A stretch of DNA of 64,000 nt from Polynucleobacter sp. HIN11 (GTDB lineage: Bacteria; Pseudomonadota; Gammaproteobacteria; Burkholderiales; Burkholderiaceae): positions 1,488,001 to 1,552,000 of the forward strand of contig NZ_AP028142.1 of NCBI RefSeq assembly GCF_030297675.1. The letters are read 5' to 3'. Below the pieces are notes generated by a model that was not told the DNA's origin, did not search any database, and saw only the letters and a list, made by a program, of their open reading frames with translations. Shown in pieces: positions 9,245 through 18,646 of the stretch. The stretch's first letter is position 1, and every line of letters begins with the position of its first letter. A program made the translations under genes and the position numbers.

Positions 9245-10741
9245 ATGAATGCCCCCGCTTCTTCTGCTGAAATCCAATCTCTACAGGCCAAACAGGCTAT
9301 CTTGGTCGATGCCTTACGGCCATTTCTAGGGGATGATGCCCTGCTTTGGCAGCCCGAGGACACCATTCCCTATGAATGCGATGGCTTGGCGGCTTATCGC
9401 AAAATGCCCCTAGCAGTAGCGCTTCCTGAGAATGAAGAGCAAGTGGTGAATATTCTGAAGGTCTGCAAAGCCCTGGGGGTTCCTGTAGTACCCCGCGGCT
9501 CGGGCACCGGTCTCTCAGGTGGTGCAATGCCAATTGAACAAGGCTTGGTTTTATCGTTAGCCAAGTTCAAAAAGATTTTGCAGGTCGATCCCTTTACACG
9601 CACTGCGGTCGTACAACCAGGTGTCCGTAACCTGGCAATCTCAGAAGCGGTCGCAAAGCATGGTTTGTACTATGCGCCTGATCCATCCTCGCAAATTGCT
9701 TGCTCGATTGGCGGAAATGTCAATGAGAACTCAGGTGGCGTGCACTGCTTAAAGTATGGCTTGACGCTTCACAATGTATTGCGAGTCCGTGCCGTCCTCA
9801 TGAATGGTGATGTGGTGGAATTTGGCAGTATGGCACCAGATTCACCAGGTTTGGATTTGTTAGCTGTATTGATTGGTAGCGAAGGAATGCTCGGTATCGT
9901 CACAGAAATTACTGTGAAGCTCGTACCAAAACCAAAATTAGCACGCGTCATTATGGCCAGCTTTGATGATATTGAAAAAGGTGGTAATGCAGTCGCCGCC
10001 ATCATTGCTGCGGGGATTATTCCAGCTGGTTTAGAGATGATGGATAAACCAACCACGCGTGCTGTTGAGGAGTTTGTGCATGCTGGTTATGACCTCAACG
10101 CAGAAGCAATCTTATTATGCGAATCGGATGGAACCCCCGAAGAAGTCGAAGAAGAAATCGCACGCATGAATGCCGTGTTAGAAAAGCAAGGGGCTAGTCG
10201 CATTCAAGTGTCTGAAAGTGAGGCAGAACGTTTGCGCTTTTGGAGTGGACGCAAGAATGCCTTCCCCGCCGCTGGTCGGATTGCGGCAGATTATTACTGC
10301 ATGGATGGAACCATTCCAAGGCGTCATATTGCAACTCTACTCAAGCGCATCAAAGGCATGGAGGCCAAATATGGTCTGGGCTGTCTCAATGTCTTTCATG
10401 CGGGAGATGGCAATATGCACCCCCTCATTTTGTTTAATGGTGCCGATCTGGATGAGTGGCATCGGGCTGAAGAGTTTGGTACTGAAATCCTTGAGGCCTG
10501 TGTTGAGCTCGGGGGCACCATCACCGGTGAACATGGTGTGGGGATCGAGAAGATTAATTCCATGTGTGTTCAATTTGGCGAACAAGAGCGTGAGCGTTTT
10601 TGGGGGGTTAAAGCAGCATTTGATCCAGATCGTCTTTTAAATCCTGATAAAGCCATTCCAACTCTTAATCGCTGTGCCGAATATGGACGGATGCGTGTCA
10701 GCGGTGGTGTATTGCCCCACCCCGAATTGGAGCGCTTCTAG
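9245..10741 (+). CDS. glcD: Glycolate oxidase subunit GlcD (FAD-linked oxidase)
   Basis: A 498-residue FAD-binding PCMH-type dehydrogenase, the catalytic subunit of the membrane-associated glycolate/(D)-lactate dehydrogenase GlcDEF. Seen: the FAD pyrophosphate-binding stretch PRGSGTGLSGGA at about residues 81-92, and the C-terminal HAGDGNMHP and GTITGEHGVG motifs that bind FAD and substrate. The length matches E. coli GlcD (499). It is first in a tight operon (2-nt gaps to glcE and glcF). TAAAAT ends 6 nt before the ATG without an evident ribosome-binding site. A D-lactate or 2-hydroxyglutarate specificity cannot be excluded, but the glcE and glcF neighbours favour glycolate. Confidence 0.95.
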   Translation: MNAPASSAEIQSLQAKQAILVDALRPFLGDDALLWQPEDTIPYECDGLAAYRKMPLAVALPENEEQVVNILKVCKALGVPVVPRGSGTGLSGGAMPIEQGLVLSLAKFKKILQVDPFTRTAVVQPGVRNLAISEAVAKHGLYYAPDPSSQIACSIGGNVNENSGGVHCLKYGLTLHNVLRVRAVLMNGDVVEFGSMAPDSPGLDLLAVLIGSEGMLGIVTEITVKLVPKPKLARVIMASFDDIEKGGNAVAAIIAAGIIPAGLEMMDKPTTRAVEEFVHAGYDLNAEAILLCESDGTPEEVEEEIARMNAVLEKQGASRIQVSESEAERLRFWSGRKNAFPAAGRIAADYYCMDGTIPRRHIATLLKRIKGMEAKYGLGCLNVFHAGDGNMHPLILFNGADLDEWHRAEEFGTEILEACVELGGTITGEHGVGIEKINSMCVQFGEQERERFWGVKAAFDPDRLLNPDKAIPTLNRCAEYGRMRVSGGVLPHPELERF

Positions 10742-10743
10742 GC

Positions 10744-11877
10744 ATGAACGAAACCGTACTATCCCAGTTTCGTGAGCAAATTATTGAGGCTGGTAAACAG
10801 AATCAGGTGCTATCGATTCAAGGTGGTAATACAAAATCATGGTACGGCAACCCAAACCAGTCTCCCATTTTGAGTACGAAACCGTATCAGGGGATATTAG
10901 ATTACCAACCTGAGGAGTTAGTAATCACGGCGTGCGCTGGCACACCGATTGCAGAAATCGAGTCAACCTTGGCCAAAAATAATCAGATTCTGCCGTTTGA
11001 GCCGCCCCACTTTGGAGAAGATGCGACTTTTGGGGGTGTGATTGCTGCGGGCCTCGCTGGCCCTGCTCGCATTAGCTCCGGAAATTTACGGGACTTTGTT
11101 TTGGGAACTCGACTCATGGATGGTCGCGGTGAAGACCTATCCTTTGGCGGCAAGGTCATGAAAAACGTCGCCGGTTACGATGTCTCGCGCCTGCTACCGG
11201 GTTCACTAGGAACGCTCGCTCTGCTTTTGGAGGCCTCTGTAAAAGTACTGCCAAAGCCCGCTGCCACTGCGAGTCTACGCTGCAAGACGGGCGCTGCCAA
11301 TGCATTAAAAGTACTCAATGAATGGGCTGGACAACCTTTACCGCTCAACGCCAGCGTATGGATCGGTCATGCAGGTGATGAAGGCGAGCTAACGATTCGA
11401 TTGGCAGGCGCTAAGGCGGCGGCCACCTCTGCTAGTCAAATGATACAAGATCGACTTGGCGCTACCGTACTCGATGATTTAGAGGCTGATCTATTTTGGC
11501 GTAATCTTCGTGAGCAGCAGCTTTCTTGGTTTACTCAAATGCCAAATCATCATGCACTTTGGCGACTCTCCTTGCCTGCCAACTGCCCAGTGCTGGAGAT
11601 ACCTAAGGATTGCTCACCAGCAATCATGATGGAGTGGCATGGACAAGAGCGTTGGATTCAAGGTCCTGCTAATCAATCAACGGCGAACGTGTTACAAAAA
11701 CTCGCACTACAGCATGGCGGGCATGCGACCTGCTTTCGATCCTTGAATGCCGATGGGTTTGAACGCTTTACATGTTTGGAATCCAATCCACTAACTGCCG
11801 GATTAGAGGCTGTACAAAAACGCTTGCGCCATTCCTTTGATCCCTTTGGCGTATTTACCACTGGGCGCCTACCTTAA
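10744..11877 (+). CDS. glcE: Glycolate oxidase subunit GlcE (FAD-binding)
   Basis: A 377-residue FAD-binding subunit of glycolate oxidase, with the PCMH-type fold: GGNTKSWYG near residue 27, then GVIAAGLAGPARISSGNLRD and KNVAGYDVSRLLPGSLGTL, the family's FAD-contact region. It lacks the GlcD C-terminal active-site motifs, as usual for GlcE, and so is thought to have a structural or electron-relay role. It starts 2 nt after the glcD stop and ends 2 nt before glcF. Confidence 0.93.
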   Translation: MNETVLSQFREQIIEAGKQNQVLSIQGGNTKSWYGNPNQSPILSTKPYQGILDYQPEELVITACAGTPIAEIESTLAKNNQILPFEPPHFGEDATFGGVIAAGLAGPARISSGNLRDFVLGTRLMDGRGEDLSFGGKVMKNVAGYDVSRLLPGSLGTLALLLEASVKVLPKPAATASLRCKTGAANALKVLNEWAGQPLPLNASVWIGHAGDEGELTIRLAGAKAAATSASQMIQDRLGATVLDDLEADLFWRNLREQQLSWFTQMPNHHALWRLSLPANCPVLEIPKDCSPAIMMEWHGQERWIQGPANQSTANVLQKLALQHGGHATCFRSLNADGFERFTCLESNPLTAGLEAVQKRLRHSFDPFGVFTTGRLP

Positions 11878-11879
11878 GT

Positions 11880-13133
11880 ATGGAAACAAAATTAGCTCCT
11901 GAGTTCATCAATACTGTTGATGGTATTGAAGCAAAACGTATATTAGGCAAATGCGTACATTGCGGGTTTTGTACAGCAACTTGTCCAACCTATCAACTTT
12001 TGGGTGATGAGTTGGATGGGCCTCGTGGTCGCATTTATTTGATCAAACAAATTGCTGAAGGTCAGACTCCCACGGAAAAGACCCGAACCCATTTGGATCG
12101 TTGTTTAACGTGTCGAAATTGCGAAAGCACCTGTCCCAGCGGTGTGGAGTATGGCAAGTTAGTTGATATTGGCCGTAAGTGGGCCGAAGAAAAGACAGCC
12201 CCTCGCCCCGTTGGGCAGAAGTTAACGCGTTGGCTATTAAAAGAAGGGTTAACTAACAAACCTTTATTTGATTCAGCGATGCGCATTGGTCGCATCATGC
12301 GTCCACTGATGCCCGCCTCCCTGGCTCGTAAGGTTCCCAATGGCTTGCCAGCAGGTCCAAAGCCCAATCAACAGCACAACCGCAAAATGCTCATGCTCGA
12401 TGGCTGTGTTCAGCCTGGCATGCTACCTAACATTAACCATGCCACACTACGGGTGTTTGATGCTTTAGGTGTTCAGTTAATTAGTGCCCCCAAAGCGGGT
12501 TGCTGTGGTGCGCTACGGTATCACCTCAATGATCAAGTCGGCGGTCTGGCGGATGCGAAACGCAATATCGATGCGTGGTGGCCATTCATTGAGAATGGCA
12601 AGGACTCAGTAGAAGCGATTGTGATGAATGCGTCGGGCTGCGGAGTGATGGTCAAAGACTATGGTCATTTATTGGCGGATGATCCTGTCTATGCAAACAA
12701 AGCAGAGCGTGTCTCGCAATTATGTAAAGATGTTTCGGAGCTCTTACCTGAGTTTAAAGACGCATTAATTAGTCGAATTGGCGCACATCCAAAACCTGGT
12801 GTGGTTTACCATCCTCCATGCACATTGCAGCATGGTCAACAAATTCGCGGGAAGGTAGAAGGTCTTCTCGAAAGTCTGGGGATTTCAGTGCATTTATGTG
12901 CTGACAGCCATCTATGCTGCGGCTCAGCGGGTACATACTCGATTTTGCAAGCCAATCTTTCTGAGCAATTACGGGCTCAGAAACTTCAAAATCTTGAGGC
13001 CGCCTGTACGCAATCAGGATCTAAAACAATCGTCTCTGGCAATATTGGCTGCATTAGTCATTTACATCAAGATGATCTACCTGTGCGCCATTGGATTGAA
13101 ATCATCGATCAATTGTTGCCAAAAAACCCATGA
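11880..13133 (+). CDS. glcF: Glycolate oxidase iron-sulfur subunit GlcF
   Basis: A 417-residue subunit that passes electrons from the flavin subunits toward the quinone pool. Two 4Fe-4S cluster motifs are visible: CVHCGFCTATCP (about residues 22-33) and CLTCRNCESTCP (about residues 75-86). Two CCG-type cysteine-rich domains follow (GCCGALRYHL, then LCCGSAGTYS near residue 346), which is the standard GlcF layout. The last 4 nt (ATGA) overlap the yggS start, indicating translational coupling. Confidence 0.95.
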   Translation: METKLAPEFINTVDGIEAKRILGKCVHCGFCTATCPTYQLLGDELDGPRGRIYLIKQIAEGQTPTEKTRTHLDRCLTCRNCESTCPSGVEYGKLVDIGRKWAEEKTAPRPVGQKLTRWLLKEGLTNKPLFDSAMRIGRIMRPLMPASLARKVPNGLPAGPKPNQQHNRKMLMLDGCVQPGMLPNINHATLRVFDALGVQLISAPKAGCCGALRYHLNDQVGGLADAKRNIDAWWPFIENGKDSVEAIVMNASGCGVMVKDYGHLLADDPVYANKAERVSQLCKDVSELLPEFKDALISRIGAHPKPGVVYHPPCTLQHGQQIRGKVEGLLESLGISVHLCADSHLCCGSAGTYSILQANLSEQLRAQKLQNLEAACTQSGSKTIVSGNIGCISHLHQDDLPVRHWIEIIDQLLPKNP

Positions 13134-13864
13134 GTCGGATTACTGATCGCCTGATGGCTGTTCGGCATCGCATTGATGCAGCCGCTGAACACTGTGGTCG
13201 GGATCCTGAGTTAATTGAATTAATTGCTGTTAGCAAAACCTTTCCGGCGAGCGCGATTGAGGAAGCGATGCATGCTGGTCAAAAAGCCTTTGGTGAAAAT
13301 TATGTCCAGGAGGCAGTCGAAAAGATTCAACGACTCGATCAACTGCGTCCATGGCTGGAGTGGCATTTTATTGGTCCGCTGCAAAGTAATAAAACATCGG
13401 ATATCGCCCAACACTTTGATTGGATTCACACCATTGATCGCGAGAAAATTGCGCAACGGCTCTCGGATCAACGACAAGCCCATAGTCGTCTGGGCCCCCT
13501 TCAGGCATGCGTTCAGGTCAATATCAGTCAAGAAGAAAGTAAGTCGGGTGTAATGCCAAGCGATACCTTGCAACTGTGTAAGGTGGTAGCTTCGCTTCCG
13601 GGCTTGGTATTGCGAGGTCTTATGGCTATCCCAGCTCCCAGTTCCAATGAGGCCGAGCAGCATGAAGCTTTTGCAGCAATGCGGCACTTGTTTGAGGATA
13701 TTCGGATGCAAACTCAAAGAGTGGCTGGTTTTGAAGACTTTGATACCCTTTCCATGGGAATGTCCGACGATCTTGAGGCGGCGATTGCTGAGGGTGCCAC
13801 GATGGTGCGCGTTGGTAGTGCAATTTTTGGAGAGCGCAAACAAAGCGCTAAGATAGAGTCATGA
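13130..13864 (+). CDS. yggS: YggS/PLPBP family pyridoxal-phosphate homeostasis protein
   Basis: A 244-residue single-domain alanine-racemase-fold protein. The PLP lysine lies in the VSKTF segment near residue 37, and HFIGPLQSNK and SMGMSDDLEAAI are family signatures. YggS binds PLP and keeps free B6 and 2-oxoacid/amino-acid pools balanced; no catalytic activity is established for the family. It overlaps glcF and proC by 4 nt each. The yggS-proC pairing is widely conserved. Confidence 0.94.
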   Translation: MSRITDRLMAVRHRIDAAAEHCGRDPELIELIAVSKTFPASAIEEAMHAGQKAFGENYVQEAVEKIQRLDQLRPWLEWHFIGPLQSNKTSDIAQHFDWIHTIDREKIAQRLSDQRQAHSRLGPLQACVQVNISQEESKSGVMPSDTLQLCKVVASLPGLVLRGLMAIPAPSSNEAEQHEAFAAMRHLFEDIRMQTQRVAGFEDFDTLSMGMSDDLEAAIAEGATMVRVGSAIFGERKQSAKIES

Positions 13865-14709
13865 CAAATATCCAACCGATGAATACCGTATTTATTGGTG
13901 GTGGCAATATGGCCAGAGCGATTATTGGTGGTCTCTTGCAGCAAGGGGCCAACTCAAAGTCCATTTGCGTGATTGAACCTCAAGCACAAACTGCCAAACT
14001 GCTTGAGAATGATTTTTTGATTCCAACCTATGCGGCTGTAAGCGATGCGCGTCAGAAAATTGATACAGCACACATCATTGTTTTAGCCATCAAGCCCCAA
14101 GACTTTAAGACCGCAGCCACTGAACTAAGTAAGTATTTGCAAGCTGTTGCTCATGGCCCCGTGATCCTGAGCATTGCAGCCGGAATCCAAATTGCTGATA
14201 TGTCACGCTGGCTTGAATACTCCGCATGCATTCGTGCCATGCCCAATACCCCTGCCCTGATTAATCAAGGGATCACCGGTTTATTTGCACCAGCTTGCGT
14301 CAGTGAGCAGCAACGCAAATACGCTCAAATGATTGGCTCCGCTGTTGGTAAAGTCATTTGGGTCTCTGATGAATCCCAAATGGATGCGGTGACCGCCTTA
14401 TCAGGAAGCGGCCCGGCATATGTATTTGCTTTTTTAGAAGCCCTTCAAGCTGGGGGGGAGAAGATGGGGCTTGCGCCAGAGATCGCTCGTGAGTTGGCTA
14501 ATCAAACTCTGATGGGCGCGACCACCCTTGCTCTCCAGTCTTCCGAATCCCCCGCGAGTCTTCGTCAAAAAGTAACCTCCAAAGGTGGAACTACTGCTGC
14601 TGCACTTGATGTCCTTGATCAACGGCAGTGGGCAGCGATTTTGCAAGACGCCCTACTGGCTGCTCAAAAACGTGGGGCGGCCATGGCGAAAGAATTTGGG
14701 CAATCCTAG
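13861..14709 (+). CDS. proC: Pyrroline-5-carboxylate reductase
   Basis: A 282-residue enzyme for the last step of proline synthesis, NAD(P)H-dependent reduction of 1-pyrroline-5-carboxylate. Seen: the Rossmann signature FIGGGNMARAIIGGLL at residues 11-26 and the C-terminal P5CR signature SGSGPAYVFAFLEA plus a KGGTTAAALDVL segment. It starts inside the yggS stop (ATGA overlap). In-frame ATGs at codons 1 and 7 are both possible starts. The gene ends 1 bp from the convergent ubiA. Confidence 0.95.
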   Translation: MTNIQPMNTVFIGGGNMARAIIGGLLQQGANSKSICVIEPQAQTAKLLENDFLIPTYAAVSDARQKIDTAHIIVLAIKPQDFKTAATELSKYLQAVAHGPVILSIAAGIQIADMSRWLEYSACIRAMPNTPALINQGITGLFAPACVSEQQRKYAQMIGSAVGKVIWVSDESQMDAVTALSGSGPAYVFAFLEALQAGGEKMGLAPEIARELANQTLMGATTLALQSSESPASLRQKVTSKGGTTAAALDVLDQRQWAAILQDALLAAQKRGAAMAKEFGQS

Positions 14710-14710
14710 A

Positions 14711-15601
14711 CTACGAGCGCAGCGCTAGCCCAAGCACAATTCCTAAAAAGAGCGCAGCCCCCAACCAATTGTTGTGTAAGAAGGCTTTAAAGCATGCTTC
14801 GCGCTGCCGGGTGGCGACTAATCGCAGTTCGTAAATAGCGCAACCGAGCGCTAAGAACCAGCCCACATAGAACCAAGAACTCAGGTCAATCATCTCGGCC
14901 ACCCAAATTTGGGAGGCCAACAAGAGCCCATAACAAATCGAGATTGCCGTTACATCAAACCGCCCAAAGGTAATGGCAGACGTTTTAAGTCCCAAGCGTA
15001 GATCATCATCGCGATCGACCATGGCATAGGCAGTATCGTAGGCAATCGCCCAAAAAACATTGCCAGCAAATAAAATCCAGGCCTCTAGCGGTATGTGATT
15101 TTGTACTGCCGCAAACGCCATGGGAATACCAAAACCAAATGCCAGGCCAAGGATTGCTTGAGGGATTGAAAAAAAGCGTTTCGTAAAGGGATAAATGGCT
15201 GCTAAGAGAACTGCCACAACCGATAACTGCTTGGTCAAGCCATTTAAAGGCTGAATCAATCCAAATGAGATCAATGCCAAAATCACGGCGATTGCAATTG
15301 CCTCGTACTTAGATATTTTTCCACTGGTAAGTGGGCGATGCTGTGTGCGTTCTACGTGCTTATCAAAATGACGGTCAGCATAGTCATTAATCGCGCAACC
15401 AGCACTGCGCATCAAGACCGTTCCCAAGCAAAAGATCAATAGGATGATTGGGTTTGGAAAGCCATCGCTTGCAATCCAAAGGCCCCAAAGTGTTGGCCAC
15501 AGTAGTAAAAGAATGCCGATGGGCTTATTCAAGCGCACCAGATGAATATACGACTGCAAACGCCCAGAAATCAGAGCAACCTCGCTCCAGGTAAGTCGCA
15601 C
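14711..15601 (-). CDS. ubiA: 4-hydroxybenzoate polyprenyltransferase UbiA
   Basis: A 296-residue integral membrane prenyltransferase that joins a polyprenyl chain to 4-hydroxybenzoate in ubiquinone synthesis. Both aspartate-rich magnesium motifs are present: NDYADRHFD and YDTAYAMVDRDDD. About eight hydrophobic segments are visible. The start used is a GTG at 15601 that overlaps the end of oxyR by 31 nt; no in-frame ATG lies nearby. The gene is last in a recG-oxyR-ubiA run. Confidence 0.94.
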   Translation of the reverse strand: MRLTWSEVALISGRLQSYIHLVRLNKPIGILLLLWPTLWGLWIASDGFPNPIILLIFCLGTVLMRSAGCAINDYADRHFDKHVERTQHRPLTSGKISKYEAIAIAVILALISFGLIQPLNGLTKQLSVVAVLLAAIYPFTKRFFSIPQAILGLAFGFGIPMAFAAVQNHIPLEAWILFAGNVFWAIAYDTAYAMVDRDDDLRLGLKTSAITFGRFDVTAISICYGLLLASQIWVAEMIDLSSWFYVGWFLALGCAIYELRLVATRQREACFKAFLHNNWLGAALFLGIVLGLALRS

Positions 15602-16497
15602 GCTCGAATGGTCCGAGCAATCGCCTTCATAGCCTCAACCCTGGGATAGCCTTTACGCCAGACCAAACTAACGCGCCGCGTTGGCTCAGGTGATTCAAAT
15701 GGGATGTAGAGGATCAATCCTTCACGATCATTTGGATTACTGACTGAGGTGCGCGGCAAGACCGTAATTCCGATTCCGCCGGCGACCATTTGTCGGATGG
15801 TCTCTAGCGAGGATCCCTCAAAACTACGATGCTCCCCAAGCGTTAGGCCTGTGCCAAATCGATTGAGTTCTGGGCAAACGCCCAGCACATGATCCCGAAA
15901 GCAATGGCCTGCCCCTAGCAAGAGTGTATTTTGTTCCTTCAGTTCTTTTTGGCCAATCGATGTTCGGTCTGACCATTCATGCCCTTTAGGGATCGCCACC
16001 AAGAAAGGTTCTTCATAGAGATCAACAAAATCCAAGCCAGCACTTGGAAATGGGTCCGCCAAAATGGCACAGTCAAGCTCTCCTTGACGCAACATCTCGA
16101 TTAAACGGACCGTAAAGTTTTCTTCCAAAAATAATGGGGCCTTCGGTAAGGTGTCGCGTGCTACACGAACGAGACTGGGTAGCAAATAAGGAGCGACGGT
16201 ATAAATTGCACCAAGTCGCAACGGTCCAGATAGGGGATCCTGCCCATGCTTTGCAAGATGCTTGAGTGCGTTGGCTTCCTCGAGTACCCGTTGTGCCTGC
16301 TGAATAATCACGGCACCAAGGGTTGTGAGAGCCACGTCTGAACTGGTGCGCTCAAATATTTGGGTTTGCAATTCTTCTTCTAACTTTTTAATCGCAACCG
16401 ATAAAGTGGGTTGCGATACATGACAGGCTTCAGCGGCACGTCCAAAATGGCGCTCACGAGCAACTGCAACGATGTAACGAAGTTCAGTTAAGGTCAT
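15571..16497 (-). CDS. oxyR: Hydrogen-peroxide sensing LysR-type regulator OxyR
   Basis: A 308-residue LysR regulator: N-terminal winged HTH (residues 1-60), then a type 2 periplasmic-binding-like sensor domain. The two redox cysteines fall at C199 (GHCFRD) and C208 (GVCPE), the same numbers as in E. coli OxyR, so peroxide-driven disulfide switching is well supported. It starts 10 nt downstream of the recG stop and overlaps ubiA at its end. No catalase or peroxiredoxin gene is adjacent, so its targets lie elsewhere except possibly recG and ubiA by operon membership. Confidence 0.95.
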   Translation of the reverse strand: MTLTELRYIVAVARERHFGRAAEACHVSQPTLSVAIKKLEEELQTQIFERTSSDVALTTLGAVIIQQAQRVLEEANALKHLAKHGQDPLSGPLRLGAIYTVAPYLLPSLVRVARDTLPKAPLFLEENFTVRLIEMLRQGELDCAILADPFPSAGLDFVDLYEEPFLVAIPKGHEWSDRTSIGQKELKEQNTLLLGAGHCFRDHVLGVCPELNRFGTGLTLGEHRSFEGSSLETIRQMVAGGIGITVLPRTSVSNPNDREGLILYIPFESPEPTRRVSLVWRKGYPRVEAMKAIARTIRACDLPGARLL

Positions 16498-16507
16498 ATG
16501 CTTATTA

Positions 16508-18616
16508 TCAGGCCTTTAGAAAATCTGTGCGCGAACCCAGCCAGCGTCCCAAATGCGCTTCAACCAGCTCTGGGTAGGCGCGTAACCAATGCTCAGCAAG
16601 CTCTTGTGCAACCTGAATTAACCAGGCATCGCGCTGTAAATCGACAAAGCGCAACATGGCTTCACCCGACTGCCTTGCTCCCAAAAGCTCGCCAGGACCA
16701 CGCAAAGCAAGATCGCGCTCCGCAATTACAAATCCATCAGAAACCTCGCGTAGGGTCTGCAAACGTTCTTTAGCAGCCAAGGATAGAGGCTCGGAATACA
16801 TCAAGATGCAGGCTGACTGATTAGAGCCCCTGCCAACACGACCTCGCAATTGATGGATCTGTGCATAACCAAAGCGTTCAGCATGCTCGATCACCATTAG
16901 TGCAGCATTGGGAACATCTACTCCAACCTCAATCACCGTGGTTGCCACCAATACGTCAATCTGACCGGCTTTGAAGGCGGCCATAATGGCCGCTTTCTCA
17001 TCCGCTTTCAGACGCCCATGAATCAAAGCTAGCTTGTATTCGGATAAATATTCAGATAACTCAGCATGACTAGCAACTGCTGTTTGTAATTGCAAGGCTT
17101 CTGACTCTTCAATCAGCGGGCAAACCCAATAGGCCTGAAGACCCTTTTGCAACCACTGCTTCAAACCCTCAATCACCTCGTGGCGCCTAGCATCTTTAAC
17201 CAATTTGGTGGTAATTGCTTGTCGTCCCGGTGGTAACTCGTCGATGACCGAGACATCGAGATCGGCATAATAGGTCATTGCCAGGGTTCGCGGGATCGGG
17301 GTAGCAGACATCATGAGTTGGTGGCAGTAGTAAGTTTCTGAACCAATACGCTGAGTGATCTCCAGGCGCTGACGAACCCCAAAACGATGTTGCTCATCAA
17401 TCACTGCCAATCCCAGTGCGGCGAATTGAACGGCATCCTGAATGAGCGCATGCGTTCCCACAATGATTTGAGCTGTACCCGATGCAATCATTTCTTGTGC
17501 ATGTTTTTTTTCTTTCCCTTTCATGCCACCTGATAACCAAACCACACAAATGCCGAGTGGCTCAAACCACTCCTTAAATTTCCAGTAATGCTGTTCTGCC
17601 AAAATTTCAGTAGGCGCCATGATGGCCGCCTGAAATGAGCGCTCCACTATCTGTGCGCTGGCTAGAGCTGCGATGATGGTTTTACCGCTCCCAACATCAC
17701 CTTGCAAAAGACGATTCATGGGAAATGGTTCGGATAGATCATGGGTAATCTCCGACCATACTCGTTGCTGTGCATTGGTGAGCTCGAACGCCAGGGAGCG
17801 CATCAGTTGTAAAGGAAGGTTTTCTAATTTCTTTGGTGAGCTCGATTGTTTTGGCGGCGCAGGACGCGCTCTGCGAGTAGCATGCGCTCGCTTTAAAGAA
17901 ATTTGTTGCGCAAGGAGTTCTTCCAATTGCACCCGACGCCAAGCGGGATGGGTTCGCTCAATGATGGATTGAGTATCAGCATCAACCGGTGGCTGATGTA
18001 AGTAATAGATGGAATCTCGTAGGCTCCACTTCATCACGCTTTGTGCGGCAGGGCTTAAAGCGCTCTGCGGAATTGTTTCTGCCAACCAGGCTTCTAAGCC
18101 GGGATCCTTCAAGGCATTGAGTACTGCCTTACGAATTTTGGCCTGACTCACTCCCGCAATCACCGAATACACCGGGGTTAGGCTTTTGGGCAAGGGTGTA
18201 TCAGGCGATACAACGCGCACCGTCGGGTGGACGATTTCTGGGCCGAAATAACCATCCCGAATATCACCCCGAACCCGTACATGGACCCCAACTGCCATTT
18301 GTTTTTGTTGACTGGGGTAAAAATTTAACCAACGAAGGTTTAAGCTACCTGTAGCGTCCTCGATCGTCACTAAAAGCTGGCGACGGGGTCGATAAACGAC
18401 TTGACTACGAATCACTCGCCCTTGGGTTTGAACGGGACCTTGGAATGAAGATGCACAGGCCTCGTCAATCGTCCACAGCTCGGTTTCATCCTCGTAACGA
18501 ATAGGCAAATGAAGAGCCAATGCGGCAGGCGTAGTCAGCCCCATTTTCTCGAGTAGATTAGGAGACCCCTCACGGCTCGGTGTTTTAGGTGCTTTTGTGT
18601 TGGACTTGGCTCTCAT
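16508..18616 (-). CDS. recG: ATP-dependent DNA helicase RecG
   Basis: A replication-fork-reversal helicase of about 702 residues. Seen: the wedge/OB domain in the first third, Walker A QGDVGSGKT, the DEQH-type Walker B (VIDEQHRFG), SATPIPRTLA (motif III) and the C-terminal helicase motifs QLRGRVGRG. The open frame extends upstream to a TTG at 18652, but that would overlap queA; the ATG at 18616 gives a length close to E. coli RecG (693) and is preferred. It is divergent from queA with 30 bp between. Confidence 0.92.
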   Translation of the reverse strand: MRAKSNTKAPKTPSREGSPNLLEKMGLTTPAALALHLPIRYEDETELWTIDEACASSFQGPVQTQGRVIRSQVVYRPRRQLLVTIEDATGSLNLRWLNFYPSQQKQMAVGVHVRVRGDIRDGYFGPEIVHPTVRVVSPDTPLPKSLTPVYSVIAGVSQAKIRKAVLNALKDPGLEAWLAETIPQSALSPAAQSVMKWSLRDSIYYLHQPPVDADTQSIIERTHPAWRRVQLEELLAQQISLKRAHATRRARPAPPKQSSSPKKLENLPLQLMRSLAFELTNAQQRVWSEITHDLSEPFPMNRLLQGDVGSGKTIIAALASAQIVERSFQAAIMAPTEILAEQHYWKFKEWFEPLGICVVWLSGGMKGKEKKHAQEMIASGTAQIIVGTHALIQDAVQFAALGLAVIDEQHRFGVRQRLEITQRIGSETYYCHQLMMSATPIPRTLAMTYYADLDVSVIDELPPGRQAITTKLVKDARRHEVIEGLKQWLQKGLQAYWVCPLIEESEALQLQTAVASHAELSEYLSEYKLALIHGRLKADEKAAIMAAFKAGQIDVLVATTVIEVGVDVPNAALMVIEHAERFGYAQIHQLRGRVGRGSNQSACILMYSEPLSLAAKERLQTLREVSDGFVIAERDLALRGPGELLGARQSGEAMLRFVDLQRDAWLIQVAQELAEHWLRAYPELVEAHLGRWLGSRTDFLKA

Positions 18617-18646
18617 GGTTAGAATCCCAACACCGATAGTAATGCC

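Noticed and set aside
13220..13843. A 207-codon reverse-strand frame opposite yggS
   Set aside because: It is antisense to a well-supported PLP-homeostasis gene, has no recognisable motif and no ribosome-binding site or operon context.
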